A DNA stretch of 24,919 nt from CAYUST01 sp041908765 (lineage in GTDB: Bacteria > Patescibacteriota > Gracilibacteria > Absconditabacterales > Absconditicoccaceae). The translations under genes and the position numbers were made by a program. The notes below the pieces were generated by a model. The model saw only the letters and a program-made list of their open reading frames with translations, was not told the DNA's origin and did no database searches. Every line of letters begins with the position of its first letter. The first letter of the stretch is position 1. Positions 17,541 through 24,919 of this stretch are shown here, one piece after another. The stretch spans positions 1 to 24,919 of the forward strand of contig JAYREU010000069.1 in NCBI GenBank assembly GCA_041908765.1, read 5' to 3'.

Positions 17541-18179
17541 ATGAATTGTAATACTCAGTTAACCTCACCCCTTATAACAGGAATTGTAGGAATAGTATAT
17601 GTACTTATTTGTTATTTTAGTATTTCATTTAACCAAGCTTTTGCAACAAATGGCATTACTACCATCACCTGAATAGCCTGTGATGATCAAGTTACCGTTA
17701 GTATTTACGACATTGATTTTGGCACATTCTCAGCACAAGATGTGTATGCAACCACAAAAATAAACTTGTGAACAAAAGTCTGAGCAACTTCAACACCTTC
17801 GAATTGACCAGAGGCAGTTTATATTAAAGCTACAAACTTATGTCCTTCTGATGTTGATCGAAATATAAGCATAAAAGCAACTTACATGACAAGTTCTATC
17901 TCTTGAAACCCTTTTATATCAAACACGGGGTTGTTCTTTTCTGGAACTGATACTGTATACCTCTTTAATTGAACAATACCAAATAATACTATCACTGCTA
18001 CAAGTTACACATCTGATACAGATCTTAGCGATCGAAGACCAGTATTGATTAAGTCATCTACTTATAATGGATTGGCTTGATACTATGGTAGACTATTTAC
18101 CCACTCTATTAAAATTTGAGTAGCACAGCCAGTTTGACTATATACCTGACAGTTTTTGGTAGATTGTAATTGATGCTAA
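17541..18179 (+). CDS. Small secreted beta-type surface protein, WxL-like, paralogue 3 (TGA-rich)
   Basis: 212 residues with TGA as Gly and a TAA stop. The signal segment is longer than in its siblings (about 1-36, ending near AFA-TN). The conserved core follows: Cys, 'YDIDFGTFSAQDVYATTK', 'TNLC', 'ISIKATYMTS', 'LFFSGTDTVYLFN', 'GLAGYYGRLFTHSIKI' and the terminal Cys-Asn-Gly-Cys-stop. Eleven of 19 glycines are TGA, the highest share in the family, and the Trp of the W-x-V strand is replaced ('DRNISIKA'). Under the standard code no open frame of useful size remains, so the gene is easily missed. Own promoter; no clear terminator before the promoter of the next paralogue. It is probably expressed at a lower level or is a diverging copy (inference). 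Confidence 0.75.
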
Positions 18180-18195
18180 AATAAACTTTAAAAAT

Positions 18196-18224
18196 TTGAC
18201 AAATTAAATTATTTTCAGTACAAT
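18196..18224 (+). promoter_or_regulatory. Promoter of the 18316-18939 gene
   Basis: TTGACA (18196-18201), 17-bp spacer, TACAAT (18219-18224), within the shared AATTTGACAAATTAAAT block also found on the opposite strand at 6034-6048. The leader is about 85 nt. Confidence 0.8.
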
Positions 18225-18315
18225 TAACACGTTAGCCTAGTTTTATGGCAACTATATGACAATTATCTAATAATAAATTGTCTTTATGTTTATTTATTAC
18301 TTATAACAAACACAA

Positions 18316-18939
18316 ATGAAAAAAAATCTTTTACATGTTGTCTTTGGCACAACAATGGTTATCGGTGCTTTATCCCTCACTGCACTAAATGTAGCAAAAG
18401 TAGAAGCTACAAATGGTAATACAACATTGACAGGAACTGCTTGTAATGACACAGTTGCTGTCGCGGTGTATGATATAGACTTTGGCGCATTTGCAGCTAC
18501 AGATGTACTAGGTACTATTAAAATCAATGCAGGCACAAAGAGTGGGACTCAAAGAACACCTTCAAATGGTTCAGCTGATTATTATGTATATGTAACTAAC
18601 ACATGTCATACAGATAATGGTTGGAATGTGACCATTCGTGCGACAACAATGACTGGTACAGTGGCGTGATCATCAATTGCTAACACGGCTCAATACTTTT
18701 CATGAGCAAGTACAAACTTTTTGTTTAATGGTACAGTAGCAAACAGTGATATTACTGTTTGATCCTTTACTACAACAACTGATTTAAGTACAAACAGAAC
18801 AATTCTAACTAGAGGTACTGCAGCTAATGGGCTAGCAGGTTACTATGGAAGATTGTTTACTCATACTGTACAGTTGGGCACAGGTCAGGCAGTCGGAGCA
18901 TATACGGGTCTCTTTATTGCAGACTGTAACTCTTGCTAA
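18316..18939 (+). CDS. Small secreted beta-type surface protein, WxL-like, paralogue 4
   Basis: 207 residues with three TGA glycines ('TVAGSS', 'YFSGAS', 'TVGSF') and a TAA stop. The signal peptide ends near VEA-TN. Core features: 'TACNDT', 'YDIDFGAFAATDVLGTIK', 'NTCHTDNGWNVTIRATTMTG', 'NFLFNGTVANSD', 'GYYGRLFTHTVQLGTGQA' and the terminal Cys-Asn-Ser-Cys-stop. 'GWNVTIRA' next to the 'DFG' strand is the best WxL-like signature of the four. It is closest to 5244-5870 in signal peptide and promoter, and like it is paired with a DUF916-like gene (19061-20185), in mirror orientation. A strong terminator follows at 18963-18985, so it is its own transcription unit. Confidence 0.8.
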
Positions 18940-18962
18940 TCTCAGAATTCTATGAATATACG

Positions 18963-18985
18963 AAAGGGCTTTTGGCCCTTTTTTT
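18963..18985 (+). terminator. Rho-independent terminator of the 18316-18939 gene
   Basis: A 7-bp stem AAAGGGC (18963-18969) with GCCCTTT (18975-18981), 5-nt loop, followed by a T-run to 18985. Confidence 0.9.
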
Positions 18986-19060
18986 ATACATAGAAAACGA
19001 CTTGCAGAAAAAAATAATATACATATACACTTGTGTGAATGATTTTACTTATTATTTTAT

Positions 19061-20185
19061 ATGTCTATGTTGAGAAAGAGAATAGCTTATTTGGGATATA
19101 TACTTATATTCTTGATGTGATTTTCAATAACTTCAGCAACTGATGCAAACCCTCCTGCAGATCGTAATACTGCAGATGGAGTTGTTGCAAGATATTGTGA
19201 TACTGATTCTGAAGCTACATGAACCTTGAAATCACTCAAATTACCAGTTGCGCCTGGCAAACCAAGCAAAATATGTGTTGATATATTTAATAAACTTAAT
19301 GAAGATACTCAAATTCATGTTGGAATTGTAGATGGAATGAAAGATCAAGAGATGGGCACACTTTCATGCGACTATGAGCTCGCAGGGGCGTCATTCTGAC
19401 AATATGTTACTGGTTTTGTAAATGTATATTCAATCCCTGCAAATAGCAAAAAGAGAATTTTCCCTATAATTACTATGCCCAAAAGTGCTGCTTGAACTAT
19501 CTATGGATGTGTGACTATTTATAATGAAACTATATTTCAAGAGAAACTAAAAGATGGATGACTAACTACTTTGGTTCGTAATACTATACCCATTGAGCTC
19601 TTTGTCGACTCCAAAGTTGCCGTAGGACTCGAACTTGCATGAGTCAAAGATATCGCTTGAGACAACATGCTCAATGATCCCGTATTTGTAACTAAGCAAG
19701 CAGATGGTAGCTACCTCGTTGCTGTTGGTTTTAAAAACACAGGTGGTTTGGACGAAGCAGTAGAAGTTGCAGGTACTATCAAAGATGTACTTGGTAAAGT
19801 CATAGAGCTTGCTCCCCAAACTAAGACCGTAGGTCCTGATGGCTATGGAGATGTGAGATTTGCAATTCCCAAACTTCCTCGATATCAGATGTGGTTCACG
19901 GTAGATTTGACTGTGACGCACAACGCCGTATCTGAGTTTAGAACTGAGTTCATTACCGAGAAACTTTTGGAGAAAAAAACATTGACTATCCAAGATACGT
20001 TTTTTGTCTTTCCATGGTGGATTGTAGCTGCTTTGGTGCTTTTGATACTGATTATTATGTGAATAAGACGTATGATCAAAAGGGCGCATGCACATCACCA
20101 ACAAGAAATAGAAGCAATGCAACAACTCAAAGAACTCCAAAAATGGAAGCAAGAACACGATGGTACAGGTACTCCACAAGCTTAG
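19061..20185 (+). CDS. Single-pass surface protein, DUF916/DUF3324-like, third paralogue
   Basis: 374 residues with TGA as Gly (for example 19118, 19220, 19399, 19492, 20060) and a TAG stop. It has a signal peptide (about 1-28), a first domain with 'ICVDIFNKLNEDTQIHV', 'FGQYVTGF' and 'YGCVTIYNE', and a second domain with 'VAVGFKNTGGLDEAVEV' and 'VIELAPQTKTVGPDG'. Then come 'FFVFPWW', a TM helix (about 312-333) and a charged, His-containing helical tail of about 41 residues. Much of the second domain through the TM edge is nearly identical to 3960-5075. The architecture equals Firmicutes WxL-interacting proteins, from which I infer anchoring of the adjacent small secreted proteins. A second ATG two codons on is an equally possible start. 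No Shine-Dalgarno; its promoter was not clearly seen in 18986-19060. Terminator at 20211-20235. Confidence 0.75.
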
Positions 20186-20210
20186 TGTAGTATAAACATA
20201 TGCCTTCTAA

Positions 20211-20235
20211 AAGGTGGCCCTTAGCCACCTTTTTT
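20211..20235 (+). terminator. Rho-independent terminator of the 19061-20185 gene
   Basis: An 8-bp stem AAGGTGGC (20211-20218) with GCCACCTT (20224-20231), 5-nt loop, followed by T-runs. Confidence 0.9.
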
Positions 20236-20265
20236 GTTTTCTAAGAAAAATTGGGCGTATAAAAT

Positions 20266-20293
20266 TTGACAAATATTATTTTATATGTACAAT
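20266..20293 (+). promoter_or_regulatory. Promoter of the 20328-22046 gene
   Basis: TTGACA (20266-20271), 16-bp spacer, TACAAT (20288-20293); leader about 28 nt without a Shine-Dalgarno. It again begins AATTTGACAAAT. Confidence 0.75.
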
Positions 20294-20327
20294 ATATTTG
20301 ACTCTTTCCTTTATATTGTCCAAAACC

Positions 20328-22046
20328 ATGAAAACCAAAACAAAACTCCCCACTTCTGTACAGCTACTCAAGCATGCTGAACATCCAATCCTTCGTACAT
20401 TGGGTGAGGCCTTATTGTGTTGCGTAGCATTTTTTGTGGGTATTGGTATTTATAGCTTGAGCAATTCATTTGCTGAGCAAAGTTTGCTTACACACAACAG
20501 TGCTGAAGCGCCAACTGCTGATGAACAAATAGTCGCAAGTTGTCCGGTGACTTTCGAGACACAAACTACCAAAATATATTCTAGTCCGAGCGATAAGCTT
20601 TTCTTCAACAATATAACCAAATGGCCAACAGGGAAATTTCATACACAAGCATCTCCTACCTGTGACGTCCTCAAGTCTAGATGCGGCGCTTTTGGGTTTG
20701 AAGATAATGATTGTGATAGTTACTGTGGGCGATGAGAAAATAACTCATATATTGAGACACAGTATGTGTGTGGAGATCTCTATCTAGAGAAGGATGTAGT
20801 CATTGCTGGCAAAACATACAAAAAAGGCGAAAGATATCCTTATGGTGTTTTGCTCTGGGGTGATTGTGATGATACGGATCCAAGCTACAAAGCTAATAGA
20901 AGTACTATGACGACCTGTGGTTCTGACGGTGTCTGGAACTGTACCAACTGATTTTGGACCTGTAAGTGAGACAGTGGTGGAGGAACTACCAATGGTGGTA
21001 CAAATGGTGGTGGCGGTGGTGAAATGATTTCTGTGGCAGGACATGTCACCACAATGGATGGTGCATCTGTCAAAGATGTTAAAATCAATGTATATCATAG
21101 TTCATTCAATGTGAAGAATGTAGTAACTGATAACGCTGGTGCTTATGAACATCCTGCACTTCCCAAAGGACAAGGCCTAGTTATTCGACCAGAGAAACGT
21201 GAAGGGATCCACTCTGATTATATAACAACCAAAGACAAACTTTTGATTCAACAATATCTCAATGGACAGAGAACATTAACACCCGAACAAATGATGGCGG
21301 CAGATGTAAATAATGATAATAAAATAGATCAAACAGATATACAACTTATTACAGACATTATTATCGGGAAAATTTCTCACTTCCCCGTGCAAAGTGTATG
21401 GGAGTTTACCCTCAAGAATCCTGGAAGCGTACCTGGTGTAACCTTCAATGCAACTTCTCAAAGAGCTTCAACCAAAGGATTTACCTACGCTATTTCCAAT
21501 CTTGATTTCAATGCAATCAAATTGGGTGATGTATCTGGAGATGGATCTACGTTTGATGATGGTGATGATGACAGTGCTCTCAAATGAGGTGGCAACAACG
21601 GAGGACAGAAACAACTTCCCCCTCAAGAGGGGACCTTGCCTCCAGAGCAAGAGCCAATTATTGAACCCATCCCTGCTCCCATTGAAGAGCCAATTGATGA
21701 TAGTTTGCCTGGTATGGACACCTTGCCACAACCTTGAGAATTACCTATTGAAGAACCCATTGAGGATACACATCCCGGATATACCGTGCCTGATTTGCAA
21801 GTAGTCGATGATACACAACCAGATGTAGCTCCCTCATACAACTACCAACCTACGCAGCCAAGCTATCAACCCATTACCATCCCCTACGTCTATGCGCCCG
21901 CACCATTTGACCGAAGTGCATGGTTTGCGGCACCTAGCGCTATCACGATTACACCGCCCGCTCGTCAGTATACTACTACCAACGCTACACAAGTATATTC
22001 AGCACCTGCATCAGCTAACGGCACGATTTACTACTTTGGGAATTAA
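20328..22046 (+). CDS. Modular surface protein with MopE-like Cys region, carboxypeptidase-regulatory-like and dockerin-like domains
   Basis: 572 residues with TGA as Gly (20733, 20949, 20967, 21585, 21735) and a TAA stop. An N-terminal TM/signal anchor (about 27-47) is followed by a Cys-rich region (about 64-215) containing 'WGDCDDTDPSYKAN', like the MopE-type metal-binding motif. A Gly/Asn/Thr linker leads to a carboxypeptidase-regulatory-like beta domain (about 233-290, 'ISVAGHVTTMDGASVKDVKI'). Then comes a dockerin-like pair of calcium-loop segments (about 298-350; 'YITTKDKLLIQQYLNG' and 'ADVNNDNKIDQTDIQLI'). The C-terminal third is rich in Pro/Glu then Pro/Tyr/Thr and looks extended. It is probably exposed on the cell surface and anchored at the N-terminus. 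No cohesin partner is visible here. ATG at 20328 was chosen because the promoter lies just upstream. Confidence 0.8.
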
Positions 22047-22078
22047 AAGCATGCTCCGCGTGATATAAAAGCGATTTT

Positions 22079-22108
22079 AAAAAAAACGTAGAGCAATTGC
22101 TCTACGTT
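22079..22108. terminator. Palindromic terminator between convergent genes
   Basis: A perfect 24-bp palindrome (22085-22108) with central GCAATTGC. On the minus strand it is followed by a T-run (A-run at 22079-22086), so it mainly ends the 22137-22817 transcript. It may also serve the plus-strand gene ending at 22046. Confidence 0.8.
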
Positions 22109-22136
22109 TCTCCTCAACAGAATGCTGTGGGGATTT

Positions 22137-22817
22137 TTATCGTCCTTTGCCTTGTGATGCAACCTCTTGCTTTATTGCCTCTTTTTTGGTAACTACCTTT
22201 TCTTGCTTTTTGCTTTTAGTAGGAGGAGTTTTGATGACCGATGTTGGCATAACTACCGGATAGAGATAGGTGAACATCCTTTTCTTCTTATCAAAGTAGA
22301 GAATGTTTCCCTTACCACTGGGATCAATCTGATAGCTAGCCATTTGACTCAGCATTTTCTGGTTCATCGATTTGGCAATTTGCTTTAATCCTATGACCTT
22401 ATAGTAGTCTACGCTGATACCATTTGCGACTTCGTAGGAACTGCTTGTACGCCCTCCACCAGAAGTTGTTGGTTGCGGTGAAGCATTTTGCACATTTCGT
22501 GCAATGAGCTGTTGCTTCAATCCACGTAAGGTCTCTTTGGTTAAACAAAGATCACTTTCAAGTTGATCTATCCGCTCCGTAGCGATACAGAGCTGTTCAT
22601 CCTGGCTGATGAGAAGTTCTAAGCGATCATGCTTCTCTAGCTTATACTGCTCTTTCGCCACCAAGAGAATTTCCTCTGGGGTAAGTTTTTCGCGCTCAAA
22701 TTGAGCGATAATTTCGTCATCATTGTTGAGGACGAACGTCCCGAAGATCAAGGTGAAGAGTACACCAAAGAGCACCCCTACAGGGCCTCGTTTGACGTTG
22801 AATGAGTTATTTGCCAT
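22137..22817 (-). CDS. Small single-pass membrane protein with coiled coil, unknown function
   Basis: 226 residues, no TGA codons, TAA stop. A short basic N-terminus, one TM helix (about 11-30, 'GPVGVLFGVLFTLIFGTFVL'), an acidic/heptad-like helical stretch (about 33-110) with two Cys, and a Gly/Ser linker. A compact C-terminal part follows ('VDYYKVIGLKQIAKSMNQKM', 'NILYFDKKKRMFTYLYPVVM'), then a Lys/Gln-rich tail. It is convergent with the dockerin-like protein gene and downstream of, on the same strand as, the Cys-rich repeat protein gene. That gene's terminator (22928-22955) lies between, so this is a separate transcript. I recognise no family. ATG at 22817 has no Shine-Dalgarno. Confidence 0.75.
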   Translation of the reverse strand: MANNSFNVKRGPVGVLFGVLFTLIFGTFVLNNDDEIIAQFEREKLTPEEILLVAKEQYKLEKHDRLELLISQDEQLCIATERIDQLESDLCLTKETLRGLKQQLIARNVQNASPQPTTSGGGRTSSSYEVANGISVDYYKVIGLKQIAKSMNQKMLSQMASYQIDPSGKGNILYFDKKKRMFTYLYPVVMPTSVIKTPPTKSKKQEKVVTKKEAIKQEVASQGKGR

Positions 22818-22927
22818 GTTTTATGTTTATTTTGTGATGGTAATGAGCAATTTCTGCACTCTGCAGATATGCTACTTATATATATCACAATACAAATGTC
22901 AATACGTAGCAAAATTGAGGAAACACA
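22818..22927. other. Short AT-rich intergenic region upstream of 22137-22817
   Basis: It must contain the promoter of the minus-strand coiled-coil gene, but no convincing -35/-10 pair was picked out. Nothing else was seen. Confidence 0.3.
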
Positions 22928-22955
22928 ACAAAAAGGGCGCATGCAATGCGCCCTT
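22928..22955 (-). terminator. Rho-independent terminator of the Cys-rich repeat protein gene
   Basis: A perfect 10-bp stem AAGGGCGCAT (22933-22942) with ATGCGCCCTT (22946-22955), 3-nt loop; on the minus strand it runs into T-rich sequence (22928-22934). Confidence 0.9.
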
Positions 22956-23000
22956 GAGAACAAAATTGTATAACCTGATAGTTGATAGTAGACGATCGTA

Positions 23001-24919
23001 CTAGAAGAGATCTATAAGGAGTTTCCACTGAGTGTATTCTTTCAATTGGTCCTGAATTCTTTGTTTTGTACTAACCGGTGCTACCGTATGCTCTTGCAAT
23101 GAACGCCCTACAAGACGTGCTATGACCTCCTCTTTGGTGGAAGTAGATTGTGTTGTATAACGTGGAGGACGAGTTGCACGAGGTGTTGCAGCTTGTTCGT
23201 ACTGTTTGAGTCTATAGATGATTCATTTATTTTGTAATCCTGCTATGAGTCTATTACCTAAACTTCCTCCTCTATTGTACGTACTCAGAATTTCAGCTGA
23301 GATCAGACAATCTGCGGTACAACTATCACCATTGTTTTGATTTCCATCATCACATGTTTCACCTTCTCAATTTTGCAACAGACCATCACCGCAATACTCG
23401 CAACTACCATTATCGATGATAGCTTGCGCATCGTAGTTGTATGCGGTTGGAATAGTACAGCCTTCTAGTTGACAGATTGCTGAACACCCATCATTGCCGA
23501 CGAGATTACCATCATCACATCCCTCACCTGTTTCTTGTAGACCATTTCAACACGTCACACCAATCTCTACCAAGACAGTACAGCTACTAAAGAGAGACGC
23601 TCCTGGGAGACTATTTATAGCTTCTGCTTGCGCATAATAGGCGCTTGTGGTTGCATAGATATGGTTTATTGGGAAGACAGGTGCATTCACTACAGGACTA
23701 GCATCACCTCGATCCAGTGTCGTTACATTTATTCGTGGCTTACTAGTAGCTAGATTTTCATCTATCTGCACATTTGCAGGTGGGTTACCTTCGCCTGCTA
23801 CAGTAAGATTACAATACGGAAGCTCAAATGTGCACGTTGCTCCACATCCATCATCTTGAATAGTATTGCTATCATCACACAGTTCCACTCCTGTACGTAC
23901 AAATCCATCACCACAGACTGCGGTGAGACAAGAAGAAGTACATGCATCAGTTGCGATGAGGTTACCATCATCACACGTTTCTACTCAAGTACGTATGACC
24001 GCATCTCCACAGACATTATTGGTACAGTTATTTTTACAAGCATCTTGCTGATTCTGATTTGCATCGTCACACTGTTCGACGCCTGTACGCGTAAATCCAT
24101 CGCCACAGACGGCTGCTACACACGTATTGGTACATGCATCAGTGTTTGAACCATTACCATCATCGCATGCCTCTACTCATGCACGCACTACACCATCGCC
24201 ACAGACGGCTACAGCACAGCTATTGGTACAGGCATCTGTATTTACCGCATTGCCATCATCACATCACTCAACACCTGCTTGCACAATTGCATCTCAACAC
24301 ACTGCATCAGTACATAAATTGGTACAAGCATCAGTTGTCACTAAGTTTCCATCATCACACTCTTCTGTTCATGACTGTACGACACCATCACCACAAGTAG
24401 CAGTTTGACAAGTATTTCTACAGCCATCATTGTCATTGAGATTACCATCATCACAAGCCTCTACTCATGCACGAACGATACTATCTCCACACACTGCATT
24501 GGTACACGCATTGGTACACGCGTCAGTATTAGTAGCATTACTATCATCACATTCTTCTACTCATGTTTGTACAATCCCATCACCACAATCAGCGATCAGA
24601 CATGCATTGGTACATGCATCGGTATTGATTCCATTACCATCATCGCAGGTTTCTACTCCTGCACGAATTATACTATCACCACATACAGCAGTGTTGCAAG
24701 TGTTGGTACAGGCATCTGTATTTACCGCATTACCATCGTCACATTGCTCTACTCCTGTTTGAATAATATTGTCACCACAAGTTGCATTAGTACATACATT
24801 GGTACATGCATCAGTATTTATTCAGTTACCATCATCACAATCCTCTACTCACGTTTCAATGACCGCATCTCCACAGACATTATCCGTACAATCGTTCTTG
24901 CAAGCATCAGTATTTATTC
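23001..24919 (-). CDS. Large secreted Cys-rich repeat protein (DUF4215/myxo-disulfide-type repeats), N-terminus beyond window
   Basis: C-terminal 639 residues; open to the right edge when TGA is Gly, TAG stop at 23001. From the right edge to about 23870 it is a chain of 32-residue units of the form 'CGDGIVQTGVEECDDGN' plus 'NTDACTNAC', as in DUF4215 / myxococcal disulfide-repeat proteins. A PKD-like or beta insert follows (about 23580-23800, 'EGNPPANVQIDENLA'). Then come three looser Cys units, one being 'GCTIPTAYNYDAQAIIDNGS', which resembles a 'GCxDPxAxNYxPxAxxDDGSC' motif of secreted proteins. A Lys/Arg/Thr-rich, Cys-free tail (about 130 residues) ends the protein. TGA codons sit at the repeat's Gly positions. 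Such proteins are extracellular and disulfide-stapled; here probably a long stalk or adhesin (inference). The start, signal peptide and promoter are not visible. Confidence 0.85.
23872..24919 (-). repeat. Tandem in-frame repeat, exact 96-bp period
   Basis: The plus-strand marker CCATCATCAC (variants CTATCATCAC, GCATCGTCAC) recurs every 96 bp from about 23869 to 24829, giving 11 units of 32 codons in this window, and the array continues past the right edge. The units diverge by point changes without length change, so it is a coding array and not a CRISPR. Confidence 0.9.

Noticed and set aside
19562..20179. 205-residue minus-strand open frame
   Set aside because: It is the antisense of the DUF916-like gene 19061-20185; the plus-strand product has a signal peptide, TM helix and paralogues.
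24127..24762. Plus-strand Ser/His-rich open frames over the repeat array
   Set aside because: They are antisense shadows of the periodic minus-strand Cys-rich coding sequence.
1..24919. TGA = Trp (Mycoplasma-type code 4)
   Set aside because: Trp at the TGA sites would destroy Gly motifs in Ddl, FtsH and the Cys-rich repeats; Gly fits them.
23872..24919. CRISPR array because of the regular 96-bp repeats
   Set aside because: There are no identical short repeats separated by unique spacers; the whole 96-bp unit is coding and encodes a known type of Cys-rich repeat.

Overview
The window reads coherently only if TGA is translated as glycine (translation table 25); TAA and TAG are the only stops. 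In-frame TGA falls on glycines that are invariant or nearly so in FtsH, D-Ala-D-Ala ligase, seryl-tRNA synthetase and tandem Cys-rich repeats. That code is known from Absconditabacteria (SR1) and Gracilibacteria (CPR/Patescibacteria), so the DNA most likely comes from a member of one of these groups. A standard-code gene caller would split most genes here, so all coordinates below were rebuilt with TGA = Gly.

Layout. (1) Positions 1-5870, minus strand: a cell-surface block. It holds a large Cys-rich, His/Asp-rich membrane-anchored protein, then two pairs made of a ~200-residue secreted beta-type protein and a 330-371-residue single-pass surface protein. I read the pairs as distant analogues of the WxL protein and WxL-interacting (DUF916/DUF3324) protein clusters of Firmicutes. 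(2) Positions 6153-17467: mostly household genes. On the minus strand are serS, a membrane-anchored coiled-coil protein and lgt, plus a PolB-type 3'-5' exonuclease. On the plus strand are a small membrane protein, a TM-anchored Endonuc_Holl-type nuclease, a degenerate transketolase-like protein, ftsH, a polysaccharide flippase and ddl. At least two kinds of small intergenic repeat are scattered here, and one has replaced the end of lgt. (3) Positions 17541-20185, plus strand: two more small secreted proteins and a third long partner protein, in mirror-image order to block 1. (4) Positions 20328-24919: a dockerin-like/carboxypeptidase-regulatory-like surface protein, a small TM coiled-coil protein (minus), and the C-terminal part of a very large Cys-rich repeat protein (minus) with an exact 96-bp period.

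Together the flanks encode an exported surface apparatus, and the centre supplies parts of envelope maturation (Lgt, Ddl, flippase, FtsH). The small secreted family shares four Cys positions, ending in a C-terminal CxxC. Its members differ sharply in TGA use (0 of 23 glycines in one paralogue, 11 of 19 in another). Promoters with -35 TTGACA/TTGACT and 16-17 bp spacers precede most surface genes, and Shine-Dalgarno sequences are nearly absent. No tRNA, rRNA, CRISPR array or transposase was seen. The WxL/DUF916 assignment is my inference from motif order and gene pairing and has not been tested by a profile search.
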